From Streptomyces sp. ISL-1 (GTDB lineage Bacteria; Actinomycetota; Actinomycetes; Streptomycetales; Streptomycetaceae): DNA of 64,000 nt. Where the stretch lies: assembly GCF_018614585.1 (NCBI RefSeq), contig NZ_JAGGOI010000012.1, forward strand, positions 1 to 64,000. The letters are read 5' to 3'. The translations under genes were made by a program, and so were the position numbers. Below the pieces are notes generated by a model. That model saw only the letters and a list, made by a program, of their open reading frames with translations, had not been told where the DNA came from and did not search any database. Shown piece after piece: positions 32,389 to 40,774 of the stretch; the first letter of the stretch is position 1; every line of letters starts with the position of its first letter.

Positions 32389-32443
32389 CCCGGTGCGGAC
32401 GGGACTGGCCCTCGCCCGAGGACACGTCCACACAGGAGGAAGC

Positions 32444-32925
32444 ATGACCATCGCGTTAGACCGCCCCGTGGGCACCACCGACCCGGCCGAGCTCGTCGGT
32501 TCCGAGATGACGGAGCGTCTCAGCGCCCGCATCGTCACGGACCACCCCGAGATCGACCACGCCACCGCGCGGCGCATCATCGCGCAGACCGCCGCGTTCC
32601 TCGCCGCCGGCGCCCAGCGCCCCGACCTGGAGTTGTCCCCGAGCAAGCTCGTAGACATCGGCTGGCACACCTGGATCCTCCACACCGTCGACTACGCCGT
32701 GTTCTGCGAGCAGGTCGCCGGGCGGTTCATCCACCACGTCCCGACCGCGGACGGCAAGCAGGTCGACGGCGGCCCCGAGGCGGCACGGGAGCGCACCCTG
32801 ACCGCCATCGCGGGGCGGGATTCACCATCGAGGCCGATCTGTGGCCTCCGGCCGCCAAGATGGGTGAGTGCAGCCAGTGCCACGCGGGCTGCTCGGACAG
32901 CCCGAACGGCGGCAAGAAGAAGTAG
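32444..32925 (+). pseudogene. GRDP-like protein with Cys-rich tail, one-base frameshift
   Basis: The first 120 or so residues (MTIALDRPVG, AARRIIAQTAAFLAAGA, KLVDIGWHTWILHTVDYAVF, GRFIHHVPTADG) match the glycine-rich-domain-protein-like family (DUF1399 type). After TLTAIAG the frame is lost at a GCGGGGCGGG run near 32815. Adding one base restores GAGFTIEADLWPPAAKMGE, followed by CSQCHAGCSDSPNGGKKK and a stop at 32925, just before the methyltransferase gene. Without that base the frame runs on into the methyltransferase. The clean Cys-rich end shows that the corrected frame is the real one. It may be a true mutation or an assembly error. A GGAGGAAGC ribosome site precedes the ATG. Confidence 0.7.
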
Positions 32926-32986
32926 CAGGATCACGTCGGCCGCCCGGTCCATGCACCGGGCGGCCGGCCCCGCGAACGGAGCAGCA

Positions 32987-33652
32987 GTGACGGACACCAA
33001 GGCGTGGGACACCTACTCCACGCAGAAGCCCGAGCGGCGCCCCGCCAACGCGGTCGGCGCAACGACCTGGTTCAACTGGACCCAGTACCCCGACCACGGC
33101 CCGGGCGCGGAGGTCCTCGGCATCGGCCCGGGCGCCGCCGTGCTGGACCTCGGCTGCGGCAAGGGCGGCAACCTTGCCCACTGCGCCACGCTCGGGGCCC
33201 GCGCGGTCGGCGTCGACGTATCCCTCGCCCAGCTGAAGGCCGCGGAGGCACGCTGGGGCGACGTCGACGGTATGGCCCTGCGCCGCGGCGACGCCGTGCA
33301 GCTCCTCACCGACACGGCCGAGGACTTCGACGCGGTCTACTCCGTGTTCGGCGCCGCATGGTTCACCGACCCGGACGAGCTACTGCCCGTCATCCGCAAG
33401 CGGCTGCGCCCGGGCGGCGTCCTCGCCTTCTCTCAACGCCCCGCGATCGAGGGCTGCTACGGGTGCCAGGCCTCGTACATCAACCGGCCGGAGGACGAGG
33501 ACCCGCTCGTCGTGAAGCGCTGGGATTACGAGCCCGAGCGGTGGGTGGGGATCCTGGCCGAGCACGGATTCACCGCGGCGTCGGCTCGCGTCCTGCCCGC
33601 CCCGTCCGGCCCTCGGAAGGTCGGCACACTCCTGGTCCGCGCCCGCGGATAG
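32987..33652 (+). CDS. Class I SAM-dependent methyltransferase
   Basis: This 221-residue enzyme has SAM motif I AAVLDLGCGKGGNLAHCA (about 49-66), the acidic residue of motif II (VGVDVSLAQL) and a later DAVYSVFGAAWFTDPDELLP. The fold is that of small-molecule or protein methyltransferases (UbiE/BioC-like). The GTG start at 32987 follows ACGGAGCAGCA. It lies 62 bases after the corrected stop of the GRDP-like gene, and this pair recurs together in Streptomyces (memory). It is the last gene of the XRE-controlled cassette and is followed by a hairpin terminator. Its substrate is unknown; the Cys-rich neighbour protein is one candidate, by inference only. Confidence 0.8.
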   Translation: MTDTKAWDTYSTQKPERRPANAVGATTWFNWTQYPDHGPGAEVLGIGPGAAVLDLGCGKGGNLAHCATLGARAVGVDVSLAQLKAAEARWGDVDGMALRRGDAVQLLTDTAEDFDAVYSVFGAAWFTDPDELLPVIRKRLRPGGVLAFSQRPAIEGCYGCQASYINRPEDEDPLVVKRWDYEPERWVGILAEHGFTAASARVLPAPSGPRKVGTLLVRARG

Positions 33653-33669
33653 CGCCCGCTCCCCTCACC

Positions 33670-33709
33670 GCCCCGGTCTGTCTGCGTCCCCCGTCGGGCA
33701 GGCCGGGGC
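33670..33709 (+). terminator. Terminator, CCCCGGTCTG family, copy 1
   Basis: GCCCCGGTCTG pairs with CAGGCCGGGGC across a TCTGCGTCCCCCGTCGGG-type loop, 18 bases after the methyltransferase stop. A near-identical copy follows at 33800. Confidence 0.75.
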
Positions 33710-33799
33710 TCTCTGGCCGAAAACTTCGGCCTCGTCGCGACGGACGAGCCGCCCTCCCCCGTAGAGCAGGTGTCGGGGAAATCCCGGCACCCGAAAGCC

Positions 33800-33842
33800 G
33801 CCCCGGTCTGTCTGCGTCCCCCCGTCGCGGACAGGCCGGGGC
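33800..33842 (+). terminator. Terminator, CCCCGGTCTG family, copy 2
   Basis: This repeats the hairpin of 33670 with a slightly longer loop, followed by TTCTTC. Its first 20 or so bases are identical to copy 1. No gene separates the two, so one of them probably belonged to a gene now lost. The rest of 33653-33959 is gene-free. Confidence 0.7.
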
Positions 33843-33959
33843 TTCTTCATGTCTTGATCGTTTGACTCTCGGGCCAGCAGGGGGCCAGCAAGTGCCCGAA
33901 TCAGGACTTGAAACGCAGCGAGCCCCAAGCCAGAGGATCCCTGACCTGGGGCTGAGTGG

Positions 33960-34032
33960 TAGGCCGTGTGGGACTCGAACCCACAACCAACGGATTAAAA
34001 GTCCGCTGCTCTGCCAATTGAGCTAACGGCCC
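33960..34032 (-). tRNA. tRNA-Lys (TTT)
   Basis: Read on the minus strand, the cloverleaf starts GGGCCGTTAGCTCAATTGG, has anticodon loop CTTTTAA (anticodon TTT) and T arm GTGGGTTCGAGTCCCAC. The acceptor stem closes with a G-U pair. Its 3' end faces the accessory island to the left, the usual arrangement for tRNA-integrated elements. Confidence 0.95.
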
Positions 34033-34108
34033 TCGGCACAACACCCCTGAGCATAGCCGGACGCTGCCCGACAGCCGATCGGGTATCGGCTGTCGGGCCG
34101 CCCGACCG

Positions 34109-34215
34109 TCAGTTGAGGGTTACGTAGCCCTTGCAGCGGCTCGACGTGAGCAGCTTGCCCGAGACGAAGTTGCCCCTGCCGTTGCTGTTGTACAGGTCGC
34201 CCGCCCCGGCCGCAG
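34109..34215 (-). pseudogene. C-terminal remnant of a third FG-GAP/VCBS-type protein
   Basis: A minus-strand frame reads GDLYNSNGRGNFVSGKLL, then TSSRCKGYVTLN and stop. The front part is like the last blade of an FG-GAP repeat. The frame has no start: it begins right after a terminator hairpin (34221-34260) of the family that ends its intact neighbours. It is therefore a leftover 3' end, probably from recombination between repeated genes. Confidence 0.5.
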
Positions 34216-34220
34216 TCCCG

Positions 34221-34260
34221 GCAGGGCCCGTACGGCGTCCGACTGCCGTACGGGCCCTGC
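34221..34260 (-). terminator. 16-bp perfect hairpin terminator of FG-GAP gene 1
   Basis: GCAGGGCCCGTACGGC pairs perfectly with GCCGTACGGGCCCTGC around an eight-base loop. It stands 80 bases after the stop of the gene at 34340. Two relatives end the neighbouring transcripts at 37589-37635 and 40775-40814. Confidence 0.8.
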
Positions 34261-34339
34261 GTCAGTCGCTCACGGCAGGACTCAATCGCTCCAAGGCGTC
34301 AATTCGGCGCATCCATTGGCGCAAGGGCGCTTGGAACGG

Positions 34340-37300
34340 TCAGAACAGTTCGGCGTACTTCTGCCAGCCGGTCCCGATCTTCACCCGGGCCGTGAACGTG
34401 CCCTGGCCCGTGCCGTTGTAGCGCCACAGGACTCCGGCCGTGTCACGAGCCACCAGATCGGACTTACCGTCGCCGCTGAGGTCGCCGATGCCCACGACGG
34501 CGTTATAGATCTGCCAGCCGCTGCCGACTTTGACACGGTTCGTGAGGGTGCCTTGCCCCGTGCCGTTGTAGCGCCACAGTGCCCCGGAGGCATCGCGCGT
34601 CAGAACATCTCCCTTGCCGTCACCGTTCAGATCGCCTGCGCCGACGATCATGAGGCCCTTCCAGCCCTTGCCGATGCGGACACCCGCCCGCACACCGCCG
34701 CCGTCCGCATTGGCCACGTACAGGAAGAGGTCACCCGTGGTCGTCTGGCGGGCCAGCATGTCGGGGCGGCCGTCGCCGGTGAGGTCCCCGGGGGAGACCA
34801 TCACGTCGAACTGGTTCCAGCCGCTGCTGCCGACCAGCTTGTCCGGCACCTCGGGCCAGGGCTCCCTGGAGCAGCCTCCGTCCATCAGGTACAGACGACC
34901 GGGCCAGCGGCGGACCAGGAAGTCGTTGCACCGGTCCCCGTTCAGATCCCCCACGGGGACGATCTTCGCCCGGTCGTCGAGAACGCGTCCGCCTTCGTAT
35001 CCGCCGATCGTTCCGTTGCTCCGGCCCGGCCTGAAGGACATGACCGGGTTGCCCTTGCTGAGGGTGATCAGGTCGCCGATCGTGTCCCGCCCCTCGAGGT
35101 CCCGCCACGCCGGCGTCCCGTAGATCTGGCGGAAGGTACCGCTCCAGGCCCCCGGGGCACCATGGCCGTCGGCGGGCTGCGCGGTCACGGTCCAGGTGTA
35201 GCGGCCGTTGGGCAGCTGGGCGTAATCGTCCGAGTTTCCGGTCCATTCAGCGGAGAGGACGTGCCTCGCCTCGCCGCCCTTCTGGGTGCGGACCGTCTTC
35301 CCCGTGCGGGGGTCCTTGAGGGTCAGGGTCCAATAAACCACCGGCTTGGACAGACGCACCTGGAACTTCCCGGTGTCGCTGTAGACCGTCCGGCCGTCGC
35401 TGCCGTCCGCGCCGGTCCCCCAGTGCTGGTACTCCGTCTTCCACCCGCTGAGCGGCTGTGTGGTGACTCCCACCGGCACGACATGCACGCGCTGAGCAGC
35501 ATCCGCGTACGCGACATGTCCGCCGTACTTGTCGACCGTCCAGGTCACCCGGCGCTGCGGCTGCTGCGTGGCGGGGAAGTCGGCCAGCGTGCGGTCGACC
35601 GCCGTGCCGGAGGAGAAGTCCGTCAGCTCGAGCTTGCCGTCGTCCTTGTTGTGCCGTACGAGATAGCCGTCACCGAGCAGGGCCTCATCGGCCGGTACGG
35701 GGACGGACTGCTTCTCTGTACGGTCGTACACACCAGCCCGGGTGCCGCAGGACCAGTACAGCCAGCGGCCGAGTGCCTGAAGCTCATCGGGAATGCAGCC
35801 CGAGCCTGTGTCGATCTCGCCCGCGGGCTTATTGGCCGCCAGGTCGTACGCGGTCAGGGTGCCGGTGGCCCCGGCCGCGCTCCACAGCGTGTCGGCCCAC
35901 AGAGCGGAGGCCACCGGAGCGCGCGTCAGAACCTTCTTCTCGGTGCCGCCCCGGGTGTTGTAGACGGTCTGCTCGTTCGTCGCTCTGTGGGTGTAGACGA
36001 CATAGTGGTCGGCCGCGTCGGCGATGGTCCCGCCGGACAGACCGGTGGGCAGCGGGCTGCCGTAGCGCGTGGTGATCTGGTCGATTCCGTCCTGCGTGTG
36101 GGCGAGGCTGACCAGGTCCCCGCCGTCGGCATACAGCTGATGGCAGTCGGGGGCGGACGGCTGACAGTAGACGCCGAGATCCCCGATGACGCTGCGTGCA
36201 CCGTACTCAGGCGTTCCCTGCACACGGAGTTCCCGTGCATACGCCCGGCGCTTGCCGATGCTGTCATCCGCGACGAAGAGGCTGCCTCCACCCACTGCGA
36301 TGCCCTGCACCGTGGCCGGCACCGGCGACAGGTCCACCACCCGGGTAACGTTGGGCGAGCCGTCCGCGCCCTCGGTGATGCGGTACGCGCCCCAGTCGGC
36401 AGTGCCCCTGACACCGCCCACGATCGTGGCGGAGCCGTCCTCGGCCGAGGCGATGTGCAGTGCGCTGTCCTTCAGCAGCCGACGCGGTTCACCACCGTTC
36501 ATGGGAGTCGCCATGACCGGCTGGCCGGGGCCCTTGAAGTGGATCACCCAGTCGCCGACGATGGCGATCTCATAGCTGGTGCGGTCCGCGGCGAGGGGAG
36601 CCGGGAGCACCGTAGGCGTTGCACCGAGATCGGACCTGGGAACGACCTTGATCTCGGTCTGCACGGTCCCGCGTGCGTACCAGGCGACATGACGGGGCGT
36701 CAGCAGTACGGCCGGCCGGTCGAGCAGCTGGGTGTGGCCGGTCATCCGCGCCGTCGCGACATCGACCTTCGCCAGCCGCGGGATCCCGTCCACCTTCAGC
36801 CGGAGCAGGATGGACTGCGAATCACCGCCGGCCGCAGGGCCGGGCCAGATCATCTCGGCGCCGTCGGGCAGCCCTTCGACCGGCCGACTGCGTACGGCAC
36901 CGTCCTCAGCGAAGTCGAGCAGCTGGGGCTCCACCGCCTTGGTGGTCGTGGTTCCGCCGGACTCGACGGTCACGGTCTTCACGGCGAGAACGGTGTTGCC
37001 GTACACCCCGCCGAAGACGAAACCCTGCGGCATGGTCATGAACCGGGTGGTCCCGGCCGCCATGTCGCGCAACTGGATCGACCCGTTGCCGAAGTACACG
37101 ATGGTGTCCGTGCCAGTGCCTCGCGTGGATCCCCAGCCGGTCCCGGTCGGACCCGCGGGAAACGACTGTCCGTCCGAGTAACGCGTCCAGACGTATTGGG
37201 TGGAGTTCCGGCGGTTGAAAAACCCGAGCCGACCCGCCCCGTCCGCGTCCAGCGCGGAGCCGGTGGCCAGGAGCCCCATGAATTGCTCTGATGTGCGGAG

Positions 37301-37444
37301 GGTGGCCGGGATCTCCACGGCCTCCCCCTGGGATACGGAGGCAACACCCGGGTCGGCCTGCGCGGTCGCGGAGCCGAGCCCGGCCGCGAGAGAAAGCGAA
37401 ATGGTCGCGGCTGCGGCGCCGCGTATGAGGGCACGATGGGCCAC
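34340..37444 (-). CDS. Large secreted FG-GAP/VCBS repeat protein (paralogue 1)
   Basis: This 1034-residue exported protein has a signal peptide (AAAATISLSLAAGLGSATAQA). A long beta-propeller-like body (about 50-690) is followed by a FlgD-like Ig segment (VVYWTLTLKDPRTGKTVRT to LPNGRYTWTVTAQPADG, about 690-760). Several FG-GAP/VCBS repeats at the C-terminus (about 800-1034) carry calcium loops: GDLNGDRCNDFLV, GDLTGDGRPDMLA, GDLNGDGKGDVLT, GDLSGDGKSDLVA. The last two repeats are nearly identical (RDxxGxLWRYNGTGQGT). The start is a GTG with GGGGAGGGAC ahead of it, the same as in the paralogue. Such proteins are thought to bind matrix, wall or sugar. It lies next to the second copy in the same direction. 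Confidence 0.85.
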   Translation of the reverse strand: MAHRALIRGAAAATISLSLAAGLGSATAQADPGVASVSQGEAVEIPATLRTSEQFMGLLATGSALDADGAGRLGFFNRRNSTQYVWTRYSDGQSFPAGPTGTGWGSTRGTGTDTIVYFGNGSIQLRDMAAGTTRFMTMPQGFVFGGVYGNTVLAVKTVTVESGGTTTTKAVEPQLLDFAEDGAVRSRPVEGLPDGAEMIWPGPAAGGDSQSILLRLKVDGIPRLAKVDVATARMTGHTQLLDRPAVLLTPRHVAWYARGTVQTEIKVVPRSDLGATPTVLPAPLAADRTSYEIAIVGDWVIHFKGPGQPVMATPMNGGEPRRLLKDSALHIASAEDGSATIVGGVRGTADWGAYRITEGADGSPNVTRVVDLSPVPATVQGIAVGGGSLFVADDSIGKRRAYARELRVQGTPEYGARSVIGDLGVYCQPSAPDCHQLYADGGDLVSLAHTQDGIDQITTRYGSPLPTGLSGGTIADAADHYVVYTHRATNEQTVYNTRGGTEKKVLTRAPVASALWADTLWSAAGATGTLTAYDLAANKPAGEIDTGSGCIPDELQALGRWLYWSCGTRAGVYDRTEKQSVPVPADEALLGDGYLVRHNKDDGKLELTDFSSGTAVDRTLADFPATQQPQRRVTWTVDKYGGHVAYADAAQRVHVVPVGVTTQPLSGWKTEYQHWGTGADGSDGRTVYSDTGKFQVRLSKPVVYWTLTLKDPRTGKTVRTQKGGEARHVLSAEWTGNSDDYAQLPNGRYTWTVTAQPADGHGAPGAWSGTFRQIYGTPAWRDLEGRDTIGDLITLSKGNPVMSFRPGRSNGTIGGYEGGRVLDDRAKIVPVGDLNGDRCNDFLVRRWPGRLYLMDGGCSREPWPEVPDKLVGSSGWNQFDVMVSPGDLTGDGRPDMLARQTTTGDLFLYVANADGGGVRAGVRIGKGWKGLMIVGAGDLNGDGKGDVLTRDASGALWRYNGTGQGTLTNRVKVGSGWQIYNAVVGIGDLSGDGKSDLVARDTAGVLWRYNGTGQGTFTARVKIGTGWQKYAELF

Positions 37445-37550
37445 TCAGTCCCTCCCCAGGACAAGAAGATGGCATGGGGGACCAAGCGCCTGTCCGGCAC
37501 CGGAACCTTGTTTGAGCTGCCCCCCGGCAGAACCCCCCACGCGAGTGGAC

Positions 37551-37564
37551 GGATCGTAACAGCG
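37551..37564 (-). promoter_or_regulatory. Shared promoter-like motif, FG-GAP gene 1
   Basis: CGGATCGTAACAGC (plus strand), reading GCTGTTACGATCCG on the coding strand, occurs upstream of both FG-GAP genes. TACGAT inside it is a fair Streptomyces -10 element. It lies 107 bases before this start and 51 bases before the other. Confidence 0.4.
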
Positions 37565-37588
37565 GCAACAGCCGTCTCACAGACGCAA

Positions 37589-37635
37589 ACAGGGCCCCGT
37601 ACGTCACCGGATGACCGATGGCGTACGGGCCCTGT
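37589..37635 (-). terminator. Hairpin terminator of FG-GAP gene 2
   Basis: ACAGGGCCCCGTACG pairs with CGTACGGGCCCTGT with one bulged C, beginning 12 bases after the stop of the gene at 37647. It is the same sequence family as the hairpins at 34221 and 40775. Confidence 0.75.
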
Positions 37636-37646
37636 TCCCGACCGCT

Positions 37647-40600
37647 CTAGAACAGCCGGTAGCTCTGCCAGCCCGCGCCGATCCGCACGCCGCCCGCGAA
37701 CGTCCCGGTGCCCGTGCCGTTGTGGCGGTAGAGGTTCCCCGATCCGTCGCGTGCCACGAGGTCCGCCCTGCCGTCGCCCGTGATGTCGCCGACCCCCACG
37801 AGCGCGTTGTACCCGCGGCCCCAGCCCGAGAAGACCCGCGCCCCCGCCTTGAACGTGCCGTTGCCGGCACCCTCGTAGCGCCACAGCCCACCGTTGGCGT
37901 CGTGCGCCAGCAGGTCGGGCCGGCCGTCCCCGGTGATGTCACCGACGCCGAGGACCTTGGTGTACGCCTTCCAGTTCGTACCGATCCGGACCCGCGTCGC
38001 CGAGAAGCGGCCGTCGTTCGCGCCCGCGTAGAAGTAGATGTCCCCGGTGGACTTCTGGCGGGCCACCAGATCGGCGCGGCCGTCGCCGTTCAGGTCGCCG
38101 GGCGAGGTCAGCACGTCGTACTGCCCCCAGCCCGTGCCGATGCTTGTGTACGCGGTCCGGGCGTTCAACGGCTGGCCGCAGCCGGGCCGGTAGGCCCGCA
38201 GCTCTCCCGTGCCCAGGCGGATCAGCACGTCGTTGCACCGGTCGCCGCTGAGGTCCCCGAAGGGGACCGCGAGCGCGGAGGTGGACCAGCCGCTGCCCGT
38301 GGTCTTGCCGGAGAACTTCCCGGAACCGCCGCCGTGGAAGGTGAAGTCCCCGGTCCCGCTGAGCGTGAGCAGATCGCCGATACCGTCCGGCAGGATGCCG
38401 ACATGGTCGTGCCGCACCGGTGCGCCGTTCCGCAGGCCGACCGGCCCCGACGCGGTGAAGGCCGGGCCCTGACCGTTGGCCGGCGCGGCCGTCAGCGCCC
38501 AGGTATAGCCGCCGTTGGGCAGGTGGCCGCCGGTGGCCGTCCGCCCGTCCCAGTACGCCTCGATCACACCCTTGGGCGCGGCGCCCGACAGGGTACGGAC
38601 GACCTTGCCGTTGACGTCCCGCACGGTCACCTGCCAGCCGGCCACCGGCCTGGACACCAGCCAGCGCCCGCTCCAGCTCGCGCCGCCCACCGTCACCAGC
38701 GTGGAAGCGGTGGCTTCGACGGCCGAGACCGGCTGCGTCGGGACACCGCTCGGGGCCAGATGGATCCGCTTGTCCTCGGCCGCATACGCGACCGGGCCAC
38801 CGAACTTGTCGACGGTCCAGGTCACGCCTCGCCTGTTCACCGCGGTGCCCGGCAGGTCGCCGACGGTGCGAGTCTCGTCGGCCGACCCGTCCTGGAAGGC
38901 GATGAGCAGCAACTTGCCCGCCACCTTGTCGTGGCGTACGAGATAGCCGTCGCCGATGAGTGCCTCGCCGGACGGTACGGGGATGTTCTTGCGGGCCGTA
39001 CGGTCCCACACCCCGGCCTGGCCGGTCGGGCCGCAGGACCAGTAGATCCAACGCCCCACCGCCTGAAGCTCCTTGGCGACGCAGGGAGCGCCCGTGGCGA
39101 GGGTCGACGTGGCTCCGGTCGGGAGGTTCTCGGCCGTGAGCACCCCGGCGGACGCCGACGGCGTCCAGAGGGTGTGGCCCCAGACGGACGCGGCGGTGAC
39201 CGGGCGAGTGCGGATGGGCTTGAGGTCGTGGTGGACGCCGAGGTCGCCGACGTACTGCTGGACGGGATCGGTGCCGTTGACGATGGCGTACCGGCCGGTC
39301 ATGTCCAGGACGGTGGCCTGCTGGGAAGGCAAGGAGAAGTAACCCGCGGCGTCGTCCTTGGCGAGCGACTGGACGGACATGCCGTCCGGGATCCGCATCA
39401 TCCGCACGGATCGCCCATTGCCGGCCGACCATGCGCCGGACTCCGGGCCCTCGGCGAAGCGGTCCGACCGCACGGGGTCACCGGGCGACAATGCCGCGCC
39501 CTGCGTCGTGACGGTCCGGGTGACGTAGACGGGGGCGAAGTTGCTGTCGGCCTCGTTCGTGGCCAGCGTGCCGTTCGCCAGGGAGATGCGCCGGATCTGT
39601 GCGGGCTCCGGCGCGATCTTGACCAGTTGCCGCTCGAAGTCGGATTCGAGCATGTGGTGCACGAACCAGAGGCCCGCGTCGAGCCCACCCGTCGCCAGCA
39701 GATTCCCGTTCGGATCCTGGATCAGGTCCCCGTCGGCATGCGCCAGCCGGGTCCGGGGAGGCTGACCGGTCTTGGGCACGGCCACCAGCGGCATACCGCT
39801 CGTGTTCCGCGAATCATTGGGCGTGCCGACCACATCGCGCGCCACGACCACGTCGTCACCGACGATGCCGAGCGACGACACGCTGCTCCCCGCCGCCCCG
39901 GGCATGGTCCGGGTCTCGGGCTCAGCGGTCGGGTTGTCGAGCGGGGCAATACGAATCGGCTGCCCGGCCGCGTACCAGGCCAGCCGGTCCTTGACCACGG
40001 CGACGGTCACCCCGGTCGCGGGCACCTCCGGTCCCTGGGTGAAGCTCCCGGTGTCGATGGAGAGCAGTCCGAGGCGGGTCCGGGACGACGCGTCCGCGTA
40101 CGCGAAGACGACGGTACGGGCATCGGCCGCGAGCGGGGCCCGCCGGATCCGGGCGCCGGGCGGCGTCGTGACCTGCTGGACGACGACCGATCCATCGGCG
40201 TCGAACCGGTGCAGCCGCAGATCGCCGATCTCCCCGCCGGAGCCGGATTCGCCATAGGTGACGGCCGTCTCCCCGTACGTCCCCAGGTACGTGCCCGTGG
40301 CGAGCGGCAGCCGGCGGACACTGCCGTCGGCCATCCCCCTCAACTCGACTGCTCCCGCCTGCGGGAGCGCCACTGTGTCCGATCCCGCGCCCGCATAACC
40401 CGGATACCCAAGGATGCTGTTCAGACCGGCGACCAGGGTGGACTTCCCGTCGGAGTACCGGGTCCACAGGAAGCCCGCTGTCCCGTCCACCTGACGGAGA
40501 AAGCCCTGCGTGCCGGCGGAGATCAGCGAACTGCCCCGCGGCACGTAGCGGTCGGACTGGAAGACCGTGTGGGCGGGCGTGGGCGCGGGCTCCGCCGCCA

Positions 40601-40697
40601 CCGCTGACGGACCGACAGGCCCGAGTCCCGATGTCATTCCGATGGCAACGACCGTGCCGGCCGCTACGGCCACACGCGCGAGCGCACGACGATTCAA
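37647..40697 (-). CDS. Large secreted FG-GAP/VCBS repeat protein (paralogue 2)
   Basis: This 1016-residue exported protein is homologous over its whole length to the 34340 gene, with a signal peptide (ARVAVAAGTVVAIGMTSGLG), beta-propeller-like body, Ig/FlgD-like segment (VAGWQVTVRDVNGKVVRTLS, LPNGGYTWALTAAPANG) and C-terminal FG-GAP repeats (GDLSGDRCNDVLI, GDLNGDGRADLVA, GDITGDGRPDLLA, GDITGDGRADLVA). I choose the TTG at 40697 because GGGGAGGGAC precedes it at the same distance as the GTG of paralogue 1. An in-frame upstream start at 40763 would overlap the promoter motif. The pair arose by duplication. Its role may be adhesion or matrix binding; no enzyme motif is visible. Confidence 0.85.
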   Translation of the reverse strand: MNRRALARVAVAAGTVVAIGMTSGLGPVGPSAVAAEPAPTPAHTVFQSDRYVPRGSSLISAGTQGFLRQVDGTAGFLWTRYSDGKSTLVAGLNSILGYPGYAGAGSDTVALPQAGAVELRGMADGSVRRLPLATGTYLGTYGETAVTYGESGSGGEIGDLRLHRFDADGSVVVQQVTTPPGARIRRAPLAADARTVVFAYADASSRTRLGLLSIDTGSFTQGPEVPATGVTVAVVKDRLAWYAAGQPIRIAPLDNPTAEPETRTMPGAAGSSVSSLGIVGDDVVVARDVVGTPNDSRNTSGMPLVAVPKTGQPPRTRLAHADGDLIQDPNGNLLATGGLDAGLWFVHHMLESDFERQLVKIAPEPAQIRRISLANGTLATNEADSNFAPVYVTRTVTTQGAALSPGDPVRSDRFAEGPESGAWSAGNGRSVRMMRIPDGMSVQSLAKDDAAGYFSLPSQQATVLDMTGRYAIVNGTDPVQQYVGDLGVHHDLKPIRTRPVTAASVWGHTLWTPSASAGVLTAENLPTGATSTLATGAPCVAKELQAVGRWIYWSCGPTGQAGVWDRTARKNIPVPSGEALIGDGYLVRHDKVAGKLLLIAFQDGSADETRTVGDLPGTAVNRRGVTWTVDKFGGPVAYAAEDKRIHLAPSGVPTQPVSAVEATASTLVTVGGASWSGRWLVSRPVAGWQVTVRDVNGKVVRTLSGAAPKGVIEAYWDGRTATGGHLPNGGYTWALTAAPANGQGPAFTASGPVGLRNGAPVRHDHVGILPDGIGDLLTLSGTGDFTFHGGGSGKFSGKTTGSGWSTSALAVPFGDLSGDRCNDVLIRLGTGELRAYRPGCGQPLNARTAYTSIGTGWGQYDVLTSPGDLNGDGRADLVARQKSTGDIYFYAGANDGRFSATRVRIGTNWKAYTKVLGVGDITGDGRPDLLAHDANGGLWRYEGAGNGTFKAGARVFSGWGRGYNALVGVGDITGDGRADLVARDGSGNLYRHNGTGTGTFAGGVRIGAGWQSYRLF

Positions 40698-40747
40698 CGA
40701 AGTCCCTCCCCAGAACGTGAAAGCGCCGTGACCCCCCACGACGTCGG

Positions 40748-40761
40748 CGGATCGTAACAGC
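40748..40761 (-). promoter_or_regulatory. Shared promoter-like motif, FG-GAP gene 2
   Basis: This is the same 14-base sequence as at 37551, with TACGAT as a possible -10 element, 51 bases before the TTG start. Confidence 0.4.
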
Positions 40762-40774
40762 ACCCCCTCACGCA

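Noticed and set aside
23314..33959. Toxin-antitoxin, restriction or defence genes in the island
   Set aside because: No nuclease, methyltransferase of DNA type, PIN, RelE or similar motif was seen; the only methyltransferase lacks DNA-target motifs.
34316..40607. Two long plus-strand open frames of about 990 residues each
   Set aside because: Exactly antisense to the two FG-GAP paralogues; they resemble each other only because the genes do.
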